Below, one piece after another: positions 1 through 13,923 of a stretch of 42,468 nt of DNA. The first letter of the stretch is position 1; every line of letters starts with the position of its first letter. The DNA is from Deltaproteobacteria bacterium (lineage in GTDB: Bacteria > Desulfobacterota > Desulfobulbia > Desulfobulbales > VMSU01): positions 1-42,468 of the forward strand of contig JAJXUT010000003.1 in NCBI GenBank assembly GCA_021782655.1. The letters run 5' to 3'. A program made the position numbers and the translations under genes. A model generated the notes under the pieces. It worked only from the letters and a program-made list of their open reading frames with translations. It was not told where the DNA came from and ran no database searches.

Positions 1-2367
1 GTCGGCTAACAGGGCCAGGGCGTGCAGGCCGCCCGCCACGGTGATCGCCCGCACGTCGGCAAGCCCCGCGACCTGCTCGGGGGTGGCGTGGTTATTGGTG
101 GTGTTGTCGCCCAGTTGGCCGTAGCTGCCAAAGCCCCAGGCCCAGACCGTGCCGTCGCTGGCCAGGGCCAGGGAGCAGCCGCCGCCGGCGGAGAGGGCCT
201 GAATCTGGCCGAGCCCCGGCACCTGGGCTGGGCTCAAGACCTTGGCCGGGGCGTTGTTGCCCAAACCGAGCTGGCCAGCGGAGTTGTCGCCCCAGGCCCG
301 GACCGTGCCGTCAGCGAGCAAGGCCAAGGCGTGCAGCTTGCCGGCGGCCAGGGCCTGGACGTTGTTTAAGCCCGGCACCGCTTTCGGGATCAGATGGCTT
401 ACCGTGCTGCCGTCGCCCAGTTGACCCGAGGAGTTATCGCCCCAGGCCAGGACCGTGCCATCGTTCAACAGGGCCAGGGTGAAATTTGAGCCCGTGACCG
501 TGGCGGTGATCCGCTCGCCGCCCGTGGTGGCGGAAGAGCCCGTGACCACGGCCCGGTTGGAGACGGCGGAGCGGGTGCTTACTCCCACGGCGTTGGTGGC
601 GGTGACGGTGAAGGTATAGGCGGTGCCGCTGGCCAGGCCGCTGACCACGATCGGGCTACTGGTGCCGCTGGCGCTTTGGCCGCCGGGGCTGGCGGTCACG
701 GTGTAGATATAGCCGCTGCCCGCAAGCGGAGTGAAGAAGACCAAGACCGAGTCCGGGCCGGTGGCAGTGGCCGCACCCATGACCGGGGCAGCGGGCAGGT
801 TGAGCAGGCCCTGGCCGCTCAAGGGCAAGATGAGGGCGGCGGCCCCGGAGTCGGCGGGCTGGACGGTGAGGGTGGCGGAACGCGACCCCGCGGCCTGGGG
901 GCTGAAGGTGACGGCGAGATTGCAACTGGCGTGCCCAGGCAGGGTGGGGGCCAGACTGGGGCAGGTGCCGGCCCCGACCGTGAAGTCGGGGCCATTGGTA
1001 CCGCTCACCGAGACCCCGCTCACCGTGGCCGCCTGGTCGCCGTTGTTGGTGAGGGTTAAGGATAGGGAGCTTACCTGGCCGAGGTCGGTGCCGGAAAAGA
1101 CTAGGGATTGGGGGGAGGCCTGGAGGCTGCCAATTGTTACCTGCCCAGCGCCCGGCAAGGATACCGGAACCAGAGTTGCCGAATTAACCAGTGCGCCGTT
1201 GCCTAGTTCACCCTCCTTACCATTTCCCCATGCCATAACTGTGCCGTCGTTCAGTAAGGCAAAGCTGTCACTACCTCCAGCCGCGATAGCCTTAACGTTA
1301 CTCAGTCCGCTAACCACAGCCGGAGTTGTCCAATATAACATGGAGCTGCCGTTCCCCACTTGGCCAGCGTAGTTGAAACCCCAGGCCCTAACCGTGCCGT
1401 CGTTCAGCAAGGCCAAGCTATGGTCATGACCCAACGCAAAAGCTTGGACGTTACTCAGTCCGGCAACTACAACCGGAGTTGAACAATTTATAGTTATGCC
1501 GTTCCCCAGTTGGCCATAGTCATTATTACCCCAGGCCATCACCGTGCCGTCGTTTAGCAAGGCGAAGCGGTGGTAATCTCCCGACGCTAGCACCTTGACG
1601 TTACTCAGTCCGCGAACCGCAACTGGAGTTGAACGATCTGTGGTGCTGCCGTCCCCCAGTTGGCCAGCGTAGTTGTAACCCCAGGCCCTGACCGTGCCAT
1701 CGTTTAGCAAGGCAAAGCTGCTTACAAATCCCACTGCGATGGTTTTGACGTTACTCAGTCCGGCAATCACCACCGGAGTTGAACGATTTTTAGTGCTGCC
1801 GTCCCCCAGTTGACCAAAATCATTACTCCCCCAGGACATCACCGTGCCGTCGTTCAGCAAGGCCAAACTGTATCTATTCCCCAACACAATATCCTTGACG
1901 TTACTCAGTCCGGAAACCACCACCGGAGTTAAACGATTTATAGTGCTGCCGTCCCCCAGTTGGCCACAGTCATTGTCACCCCAAGCCATCACCGTGCCGT
2001 CGGTCAGCAAGGCCAAGCTGTGGCCATATCCGGCCACGATGGTCTTGACGTTACTCAGTCCGACAACCGCCACCGGAGTTGAACGATTTGTAGTGCTGCC
2101 GTCCCCCAGTTGGCCAAAGTAATTGTCACCCCAGGCCATCACCGTCCCGTCGCTCAGCAGAGCGTAGTCATTACTGGCCTCGGTCCACCACCCATACTCA
2201 TGAAGTACCGTCCACCCACCACCTTTCGCCGCAATCGCCGTCACCTGCGGCCCGCCGCCTGCCATCGCCGGCGGCCCGGACAGTACCAACGCAATCAGGC
2301 CCCACACCGCCAGCAGCCATCTCCCCATCCGGCCCTGGCCGGCCCTTATTCCAGGCTTGTTTCCCAT
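1..2367 (-). CDS. Secreted RCC1-repeat (beta-propeller) protein with central Ig-like/choice-of-anchor and fibronectin III-like domains; C-terminus beyond left window edge
   Basis: Manual minus-strand translation from ATG (2365-2367), one open frame to base 1: MGNKPGIRAGQGRMGRWLLAVWGLIALVLSGPPAMAGGGPQVT... (signal peptide) then repeated [LF]ALLxDGTVxAWGxNxxGQLGDGSTxxxxTPVxVxGLSNVKxIxxG units; AGGAGAG Shine-Dalgarno upstream. Missing from ORF track because it has no stop inside the window. Confidence 0.88.
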   Translation of the reverse strand, partial: MGNKPGIRAGQGRMGRWLLAVWGLIALVLSGPPAMAGGGPQVTAIAAKGGGWTVLHEYGWWTEASNDYALLSDGTVMAWGDNYFGQLGDGSTTNRSTPVAVVGLSNVKTIVAGYGHSLALLTDGTVMAWGDNDCGQLGDGSTINRLTPVVVSGLSNVKDIVLGNRYSLALLNDGTVMSWGSNDFGQLGDGSTKNRSTPVVIAGLSNVKTIAVGFVSSFALLNDGTVRAWGYNYAGQLGDGSTTDRSTPVAVRGLSNVKVLASGDYHRFALLNDGTVMAWGNNDYGQLGNGITINCSTPVVVAGLSNVQAFALGHDHSLALLNDGTVRAWGFNYAGQVGNGSSMLYWTTPAVVSGLSNVKAIAAGGSDSFALLNDGTVMAWGNGKEGELGNGALVNSATLVPVSLPGAGQVTIGSLQASPQSLVFSGTDLGQVSSLSLTLTNNGDQAATVSGVSVSGTNGPDFTVGAGTCPSLAPTLPGHASCNLAVTFSPQAAGSRSATLTVQPADSGAAALILPLSGQGLLNLPAAPVMGAATATGPDSVLVFFTPLAGSGYIYTVTASPGGQSASGTSSPIVVSGLASGTAYTFTVTATNAVGVSTRSAVSNRAVVTGSSATTGGERITATVTGSNFTLALLNDGTVLAWGDNSSGQLGDGSTVSHLIPKAVPGLNNVQALAAGKLHALALLADGTVRAWGDNSAGQLGLGNNAPAKVLSPAQVPGLGQIQALSAGGGCSLALASDGTVWAWGFGSYGQLGDNTTNNHATPEQVAGLADVRAITVAGGLHALALLAD
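1238..2160. repeat. Tandem ~150-bp coding repeats (RCC1 blades)
   Basis: The phrase accgtgccgtcgttcagcaaggc recurs at 1391, 1541, 1691, 1841, 1991 and 2141 (exact 150-bp period), plus a variant at 1238 (153 bp). Confidence 0.9.
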
Positions 2368-2808
2368 TTCCGCTCTCCTTAAATGAAGTCGTTTCGCGCT
2401 ATCTTTACAAATAAATTCCGGCTGTCAGGTCAGCGGCAATCATGGTTTTTCACCAGTCAAACATAGCCGCAACCGCCGCCCCTGCCAGGCCATCCCTAGG
2501 CCTTTACCTGACAAGTAGCGAAAAAATTTTATAACGCCAAACGAGCCAACAGACAAGCACATTTTCGAAGGCCTAGAAAAAGCCGGCAAGCCAGGCCCGG
2601 CTTAAGGCCTTAGGCCATTATTTACAAGGGATTGCCAGCCGGCCGCCCGGCCTCTGGGCCGGGACGATGGCCTCTTGCTAGCGCAGGACCTGGGGAGAGG
2701 GAGGGATGACGGGGGGAGGAACGGGAGAGTGGAGCCCAAGGGGCAGCCTTGGGCAGGCAAGACCGCCCGGCAAGGACGGAGAGACGGGGAGGTAGCCGAT
2801 GACTCAGC

Positions 2809-2946
2809 GTTGTCCGGTTAGGGAATTGCATCTTCCGCCCGAACATTAAAAATCCCCCTGGCCCCCCTTTTTCAAAGGGGGATTGAGGGGGATTTCCTGA
2901 ACGTTAGCACCACAAATTGCGTGATGCTATTCCTTAACCGGACAAC
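2809..2946. repeat. 138-bp MITE-like element with 24-bp terminal inverted repeats and nested internal hairpins
   Basis: Left GTTGTCCGGTTAGGGAATTGCATC (2809-2832); reverse complement of right end (2923-2946) GTTGTCCGGTTAAGGAATAGCATC, 22/24 identical. Inside: AAATCCCCCT...AGGGGGATTT and CCCCCTTT-TTC-AAAGGGGG inverted repeats. Confidence 0.75.
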
Positions 2947-3080
2947 ACGGGCAAGGGCTAAACAAAAGGGCCGACATCCAAAGCGCGGGATGTGGTTGGC
3001 GGTGAGGCCATACCTTATGGCAGGCCTGGAGCCAAACTGGCCCGCACCGCAGCAGATCGGCCTTTTTAGTACGCCATCAA
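2947..3080 (+). repeat. Dispersed palindromic intergenic element, copy A
   Basis: GGGCTAAACAAAAGGGCCGACATCCAAAGCGCGGG...GAGCCAAACTGGCCCGCACCGCAGCAGATCGGCCTTTTTAGTACGCCATCAA; aligns along its length with copies B and C. Confidence 0.82.
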
Positions 3081-4846
3081 CGCTTGCGCAGTCTAATCGA
3101 CTTGGGCGTCACCTCCACCAGTTCGTCGTCGTTGATGTAGGCGATGCAGTCCTCCAGCGACATGAGCACCGGCGGGGTGAGGATGACCGCCTCGTCGGAG
3201 CCCGAGGCCCGCATGTTGGTCAGCTTCTTGCCCTTGGCCGGGTTGACCACCATGTCGCTGGAACGGGCGTTCTCGCCGATGATCTGGCCGGCATAGACAT
3301 CGACGCCCGGCCCCAGGAACAGCCGCCCGCGCTCCTGGAGGTTGAACAGGGCGTAGGCCACGGTGACGCAGGTGGCCATGACCACCAAGACCCCGTTCTG
3401 GCGGTTGACGATCTCGCCGGCGTGCGGCCCGTACTCGGCGAAGACGTAGTTCATCACCCCCATGCCCTTGGTGTCGGTCATGAATTTGGAGCGGAATCCC
3501 AGGAGCCCCCGGGTGGGGATCAGGTAGATCAGCCGGGTAATGCCGTTTTCGCTCGCCATCTCCAGCATCTTGCCCTTGAGCTTGCCGAGCTTCTCGATCA
3601 CCGCCCCCTGGTACTGCTCATCCACGTCGATGGTCAGCTCCTCGTAGGGCTCCTGCATCACCCCGTCGATCTCCCGCATGATCACCTGGGGCCTAGTGAC
3701 CTGAAACTCGTAGCCCTCGCGCCGCATCTTCTCGATCAATATCGACAGGTGCAGCTCGCCGCGGCCCGCGACCCGGTAGCCCACCGCGTCGGCCAGGGGC
3801 TCGACGTGCAGGGCCACGTCGGCTAAGGTCTCCCGCCGCAGGCGCTCCTCGATGTGGCGGGAGGTGACGAATTTCCCCTCCTTGCCGGCAAAGGGCGAGT
3901 CGTTGGGGATAAAATTCATGGCCAGGGTCGGGGGGTCAATCTCGATCACCGGCAGGGGCATGGGGTTGTCGGGATCGGTGAAGGTCACCCCCACCGTCAC
4001 GTCTTCCAGGCCCGCCACCGCCACGATCTCGCCCACCGTCGCCTCGTCGGTGGCCACCTTCTCGTTGCCCTGAAAGCGGAAGATCTTGGAGATCCGAGCC
4101 GGGCTGATGGAGCCGTCCCGCCGCACCACCGCCACGTCCTTATTGAGGCGCAGGATGCCGTTTACCACCTTGCCGATGCCCAGGCGTCCGAGATACGGCG
4201 AGTAGTCGATGGTGTTGACCTGCATCTGCAGGGGCGAGGCCTCGCTGCCCGCAGGCGGCGGGACGTATTTGACGATCATCTCGGAGATGGGCGCCATGTC
4301 GGGGTTGGTGTCGGCTAAGTCATGCAGGGCGTAACCGGCCTTGGCCGAAGCGTAAACCACCGGGAAATCCAGGAGATGATCCGGGGCGTTGAGCTTGACG
4401 AACAGGTCGAATACCTGATTAACCGCCCAGTCACAGCGGGCCGCCGGCTTGTCGATCTTGTTGATCACCACGATGATCGGCATGGCGGCGGCCAGCGCCT
4501 TCTTGAGCACAAAGTAGGTCTGGGGCATGGGCCCCTCCTGGGCGTCAACCAGGAGCAAGGCCCCGTCGGCCATGCGCAGCACCCGCTCAACCTGGCCGCC
4601 GAAATCGGCGTGGCCCGGGGTGTCGATGATGTTGATGTGATAGCCGTCAAAGCTGTAGGAGCCGTTCTTGGAGGCAATGGTGATCCCCCGCTCCCGCTCC
4701 AGGTCCAGGGAGTCCATCAGCCGCTCGGTGACGGCCTGGTTGTCGCGGAACATGCCGCTCTGCTTGAAGAGTTGATCGACCAGGGTGGTCTTGCCATGAT
4801 CGACGTGGGCGATGATGGCGACGTTGCGGATCTTTTGCTGATTCAT
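3077..4846 (-). CDS. typA: Ribosome-associated translational GTPase TypA/BipA
   Basis: [31 protein letters not shown]...[36 protein letters not shown]...; start placed at MNQQK (4844-4846), not at the upstream ORF extension. Confidence 0.96.
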   Translation of the reverse strand: MNQQKIRNVAIIAHVDHGKTTLVDQLFKQSGMFRDNQAVTERLMDSLDLERERGITIASKNGSYSFDGYHINIIDTPGHADFGGQVERVLRMADGALLLVDAQEGPMPQTYFVLKKALAAAMPIIVVINKIDKPAARCDWAVNQVFDLFVKLNAPDHLLDFPVVYASAKAGYALHDLADTNPDMAPISEMIVKYVPPPAGSEASPLQMQVNTIDYSPYLGRLGIGKVVNGILRLNKDVAVVRRDGSISPARISKIFRFQGNEKVATDEATVGEIVAVAGLEDVTVGVTFTDPDNPMPLPVIEIDPPTLAMNFIPNDSPFAGKEGKFVTSRHIEERLRRETLADVALHVEPLADAVGYRVAGRGELHLSILIEKMRREGYEFQVTRPQVIMREIDGVMQEPYEELTIDVDEQYQGAVIEKLGKLKGKMLEMASENGITRLIYLIPTRGLLGFRSKFMTDTKGMGVMNYVFAEYGPHAGEIVNRQNGVLVVMATCVTVAYALFNLQERGRLFLGPGVDVYAGQIIGENARSSDMVVNPAKGKKLTNMRASGSDEAVILTPPVLMSLEDCIAYINDDELVEVTPKSIRLRKR

Positions 4847-4867
4847 GGATAACGCCTTAGGTGAAAG

Positions 4868-5017
4868 GTGATGGCGTCGCAAAAAGGCCGAGCTACGGCG
4901 TTGCGGGGCGGCTTGGCTCGTCAGGCAAACCATATGCCTCACTCGCCAAACGCACCCCGCGCCTTGCATATCGGCCCTTTTACTTAGCCATCGGTTGCCT
5001 TTTTGCGAGATCATCAA
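4868..5017 (-). repeat. Dispersed palindromic intergenic element, copy B (inverted relative to A and C)
   Basis: Reverse complement: TTGATGATCTCGCAAAAAGGCAACCGATGGCTAAGTAAAAGGGCCGATATGCAAGGCGCGGGGTGCGTTTGGCGAGTGAGGC...GACGAGCCAAGCCGCCCCGCAACGCCGTAGCTCGGCCTTTTTGCGACGCCATCA. Confidence 0.85.
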
Positions 5018-5308
5018 AGGCGACAGGGGCCAAGAAAAAACGATAATTATAGACGGACGAGCCCAGGAAGGCAAGCGAAAACCGCCAATGGCCGTCAGCA
5101 GGCCAAATTACCTTTCCCCTCGCGGCAATACGTAAAGACCAGGCCATCCAGGCCCGCCCTTATTTCCGATTGACGAATCACTACTTTCCAGTTTAGATTA
5201 TGTAATTTTTTTACGAGGCTCAGGTTAGCCGGAACCCCGGCAGACCACCCTCGGGCGGCCTGCCATCTCAGGCCCAGCCTGGGCCAGAGCCCCTGGGGCG
5301 CCGACAGA

Positions 5309-6670
5309 TTGCTCTACCGACTATACACCCTCTTGGGCTGGCTGCTGGTCATGGCGGGCACGCCGTTTTTCGCGCCCTACCGCTGGCTGACCGGCAGACC
5401 CATAGCCGGACTGGGCCAGCGACTGGGGCTATTCCACCTCAAGCCCGGCCCCTGGGAGGGCGCCAGGCTGTGGTTCCACGCCGCCTCGGTGGGCGAGGTG
5501 CAGGCCGCCTTAAGCCTGGTCGCCGCCCTTAAAAAAACCGGCCTCCAGGCCGAAATTATCGTCACCAGCGTCACCGAGCAGGGGTTCCTGGCGGCCAAGA
5601 GAATTTTCGGCGAGAGCGCCACCTGCCTCTACGCCCCCCTCGACCTGCCCTGGGTGGTCAAACGGTTCCTCCGCCAGATCAAGCCCTCGGCCTATCTCTG
5701 CCTGGAAACCGAGCTGTGGCCGGTCATGCTGCGGCTGGCCAAGGCGCATGGCATCCCGGCCCTGCTGCTAAACGGCCGGCTCTCGGAGCGTTCCTTTAGG
5801 CGCTACGCCCGATTGTCCGGGCTAACGAAAAAGACCCTGGCCTGCTTCGACCGGGCCGCGGTCTGCCAGGAGAGCGACCGTCAGCGTTACCAGGCCCTGG
5901 GAATGGCGCCGGAGCGGCTTACGGTGTGCGGCAACGCCAAGTACGACCTGAGCCTGACCGACCTTTGCCGGCCGGAAGCGGCCCTGGCCGGGCTAGACGA
6001 TGAAGGGCTGCGGGAAACGGCGCCCAAGTTTTACCGAAATATGCTAGGTTTGGGCAATCAGCCGGTACTCCTGGCCGGCAGCACCCACGGCGGGGAGGAG
6101 GAGTCGGTGCTGGCCGCCTGGCAGGCACTGCGGGCCGACATCCCCGAGCTGATCCTGATCGTGGCCCCCCGGCACCTCGAACGCCTGGGGATGCTGACTG
6201 GCCAATGGCGGGCGAAGGGCCTGACGTTTCAGACCACGAGCCAGTTGCAGGCCGGGCAAGGGCGGAAGTCAGACCTCCTGCTCCTCGACCGCATGGGGGA
6301 ACTGGCTAGGCTCTACGCCGTGGCCACCTACGTATTCTGCGGCGGCAGCCTGACCCCCAAGGGCGGGCACAACCTCATGGAGCCGGCCCTGTGGGGCAAG
6401 CCGCCCCTCTTCGGCCCCCACATGCAGGATTTCGCCGACGCCCGCCTGCTCCTGGAGGGCCAGGGGGCGGGATTTACGGTGCGCGACGGGCAAGAACTGC
6501 ACGCCCGGATTCTTCACTTCCATCAACACCATGACCAGTACCACCAGGCCGCCCAAGGCGCCCTGGCAATAACCGCCGCCCAGCAGGGGGCCGCCAGCCG
6601 CCAAACGGAGCTGATCCGCCAGGCCCTTAACCTCCCCCGGCACAACCGCATTGTGGAAACCCAAAGATGA
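5309..6670 (+). CDS. waaA: 3-deoxy-D-manno-octulosonic acid (Kdo) transferase
   Basis: GT30-type sequence: [13 protein letters not shown]..., [87 protein letters not shown] start; exact start uncertain. Confidence 0.93.
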   Translation: MLYRLYTLLGWLLVMAGTPFFAPYRWLTGRPIAGLGQRLGLFHLKPGPWEGARLWFHAASVGEVQAALSLVAALKKTGLQAEIIVTSVTEQGFLAAKRIFGESATCLYAPLDLPWVVKRFLRQIKPSAYLCLETELWPVMLRLAKAHGIPALLLNGRLSERSFRRYARLSGLTKKTLACFDRAAVCQESDRQRYQALGMAPERLTVCGNAKYDLSLTDLCRPEAALAGLDDEGLRETAPKFYRNMLGLGNQPVLLAGSTHGGEEESVLAAWQALRADIPELILIVAPRHLERLGMLTGQWRAKGLTFQTTSQLQAGQGRKSDLLLLDRMGELARLYAVATYVFCGGSLTPKGGHNLMEPALWGKPPLFGPHMQDFADARLLLEGQGAGFTVRDGQELHARILHFHQHHDQYHQAAQGALAITAAQQGAASRQTELIRQALNLPRHNRIVETQR

Positions 6671-7779
6671 AGGCAATTATCGCGCTTGAAGATGGCAGGA
6701 CCTTTACCGGCAGATCGTTCACCGGGCCCGGCGAGGCGGTGGGCGAGATCGTCTTCAACACCGGCATGACCGGCTACCAAGAGATCCTGACCGACCCCTC
6801 CTACCGGGGCCAGATCGTCACCATGACCTACCCCCTGATCGGCAACTACGGGGTGAACGCCGCCGACATGGAGTCAGACGCCATCCACCCTGGCGCCTTC
6901 CTAGTCAAGGAATACAACCCGGTGCCCAGCAACTTCCGCTCCCAGGGCACCCTGGCCGACTTCCTGCGTCAGCACCGGGTGCTGGGGGTGGAGGGCCTCG
7001 ACACCCGGGCCGTCACCCGGCATATCCGCCAGAGCGGGGCACTGAAGGGCATCGTCTCTACCCTTGACCTCGACCCCGCCTCCCTGGTTCGGCGGGCCCA
7101 AGAGTGGCCCGGCCTGGTGGGCCACGACATGGTGAGCGACGTCACCTGCGCCGCCCCCTACGGCTGGGCCGACAACCGTCCGCTGCCCGGCACCGATTTT
7201 CAAACCGCCGCCCCTGGCAAATACCTGGTGGTAACCTTTGACTTCGGCCTCAAATATAACCAGCTCCGCCTGCTCACCGAACGGGGCTGCCGGGTGCAGG
7301 TGGTGCCGGCCCAAACCACGGCCCGCGAGGTGCTGGCCATGAACCCGGACGGCGTCTTCCTCTCCAACGGCCCCGGCGATCCGGCCGGGGTGCCGGGGGT
7401 GGTGGACACCATGCGCGAGCTGCTCGGCCGGCGCCCCATCTTCGGCATCTGCCTGGGGCATCAGATCCTGGGTCTAGCCTACGGCGGCAGCACCTACAAG
7501 CTTAAATTCGGCCACCGGGGCTCCAACCAGCCGGTCAAGAACCTGCTCACCGGAAAAGTGGAAATAACCGCCCAAAATCACGGATTCTGCGTCGATTTCG
7601 CCAGTCTTAATCCCGACGAGGTCGAGCTGACCCACATCAACCTAAACGACAACAGCGTCGAGGGGATGCGGCACCTAAAATACCCGGCCTTCTCCGTCCA
7701 GTACCACCCGGAGAACGCCCCCGGGCCCCACGACTCCCTTTATCTCTTCGACCGCTTCCTCGACATGATGCGGGGTTAA
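6667..7779 (+). CDS. carA: Carbamoyl-phosphate synthase small (glutaminase) subunit
   Basis: [40 protein letters not shown]..., [30 protein letters not shown] overlap with waaA stop. Confidence 0.97.
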   Translation: MKAIIALEDGRTFTGRSFTGPGEAVGEIVFNTGMTGYQEILTDPSYRGQIVTMTYPLIGNYGVNAADMESDAIHPGAFLVKEYNPVPSNFRSQGTLADFLRQHRVLGVEGLDTRAVTRHIRQSGALKGIVSTLDLDPASLVRRAQEWPGLVGHDMVSDVTCAAPYGWADNRPLPGTDFQTAAPGKYLVVTFDFGLKYNQLRLLTERGCRVQVVPAQTTAREVLAMNPDGVFLSNGPGDPAGVPGVVDTMRELLGRRPIFGICLGHQILGLAYGGSTYKLKFGHRGSNQPVKNLLTGKVEITAQNHGFCVDFASLNPDEVELTHINLNDNSVEGMRHLKYPAFSVQYHPENAPGPHDSLYLFDRFLDMMRG

Positions 7780-7809
7780 TCCCCGCCTTAAAAAATCTTT
7801 AAAAGGCGG
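7771..7809 (+). promoter_or_regulatory. Overlapping hairpins in carA-carB spacer
   Basis: CGGGG-TTAAT-CCCCG (7771-7785, spans carA stop) and CCGCCTT-N13-AAGGCGG (7783-7809) share bases 7783-7785. Confidence 0.35.
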
Positions 7810-7837
7810 CCCCAGCCCGCCCCACCCACACCCCGCC

Positions 7838-11053
<3,216 letters not shown>

Positions 11054-11188
11054 GTGGCGGCCCGGAAAGCACGCTCCGTGCAAAAAGATTGCATCTCCCG
11101 ACTTTTCTAGGTTTAATTGTAAAAAACATGCTGCGGCGTCAAGCCGCCCACCAGATGGACGCCCCCACACCCCCAACCAAACGCGACC

Positions 11189-12994
<1,806 letters not shown>

Positions 12995-13007
12995 TCCTCC
13001 CCTCCCG

Positions 13008-13850
13008 GTGAAAATCACCTGCCGCGACCGCACCCTCGACCTGGCGAGCCGAACTCATATCATGGGGATACTAAACGTGACCCCAGATTCCTTCTCCGAC
13101 GGCGGACGGTTCCTAGCCGAAGAGGCGGCCCTGGCACAGGCCGAGACCATGATCCGCGGCGGCGCCGACCTGATCGACATCGGCGGCGAGTCCACCCGGC
13201 CCTACGCCGAGCCGGTGTCCCAGGCGGAGGAACTAAGCCGGGTCTTGCCGGCCATCCTGGCCATCCGCCGCCGTCACCTGATCCCCATCTCCATCGACAC
13301 CAACAAGGCGGAGGTCGCGAGGCAGGCCTTAGCGGCCGGCGCCGACATTATCAACGACATCAGCGCCCTGCGCTCAGACCCCGGCATGGTGGAAGTGGCG
13401 AGAGCCAGCCGTTGCCCGGTGATCATCATGCACATGCAGGGCACGCCTTCCGACATGCAGGTTAGCCCCTGCTACCAGGACGTGGTGCAAGAAAGCGTGG
13501 ACTTCTTCCGCGAACGTTTACAGACCCTTGGCCAGGCCGGAATCGACCCGGAGCGGATCATCATCGACCCCGGCATCGGCTTTGGCAAGACCCTGGCCCA
13601 CAACCTGGCCATCCTGCGCCACACCGCCGATTACCAGGCCCTGGGCCGCCCGCTGCTCGTCGGCCACTCCCGCAAGTCCTTTCTCAAGGCCCTGCTGGGG
13701 GCGGGGCCAAACGACCGCGACCGCCCCACGGCGGTGCTCTCCGCCCTGCTCGCCCAACGCCGGGTGGAGATTCTGCGGGTGCACGACGTGGCCGCCACCC
13801 AGGAGGCCCTGAGCCTGACCCAAGCCCTGGAGGGGAACCGTGCCCATTGA
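13008..13850 (+). CDS. folP: Dihydropteroate synthase
   Basis: HIMGILNVTPDSFSDGGRF, GADLIDIGGESTRP, IIIDPGIGFGKT; GTG start. Confidence 0.96.
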   Translation: MKITCRDRTLDLASRTHIMGILNVTPDSFSDGGRFLAEEAALAQAETMIRGGADLIDIGGESTRPYAEPVSQAEELSRVLPAILAIRRRHLIPISIDTNKAEVARQALAAGADIINDISALRSDPGMVEVARASRCPVIIMHMQGTPSDMQVSPCYQDVVQESVDFFRERLQTLGQAGIDPERIIIDPGIGFGKTLAHNLAILRHTADYQALGRPLLVGHSRKSFLKALLGAGPNDRDRPTAVLSALLAQRRVEILRVHDVAATQEALSLTQALEGNRAH

Positions 13851-13879
13851 AGACGCGGCCAGGCATCAGGATAGGGCTC

Positions 13880-13914
13880 TGTCCCCTGTCTCCTGCCCCC
13901 TGTCCCCTGCCCCC
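13880..13914 (+). repeat. Heptanucleotide tandem repeat (TGYCYCC)x5
   Basis: TGTCCCC TGTCTCC TGCCCCC TGTCCCC TGCCCCC, five contiguous 7-bp units. Confidence 0.85.
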
Positions 13915-13923
13915 TGAAAGCCC

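Noticed and set aside
1238-2160. Regular repeats that might suggest a CRISPR array
   Set aside because: 150-bp period with no spacers; repeats are in-frame RCC1 blades.
2585-2680. Short GC-rich palindromes (GGCCTTAGGCC; CCCGGCC-TCT-GGGCCGGG) as terminators
   Set aside because: No T-tract and expected fairly often in GC-rich intergenic DNA.
2921-3826. 301-aa plus-strand ORF antisense to typA
   Set aside because: Low-complexity His/Asp/Val/Gly-rich translation typical of antisense frames in GC-rich DNA; typA on the other strand is unambiguous.
4847-5074. N-terminal 76-residue extension of the typA ORF
   Set aside because: Overlaps repeat copy B and lacks conservation; TypA begins [21 protein letters not shown].
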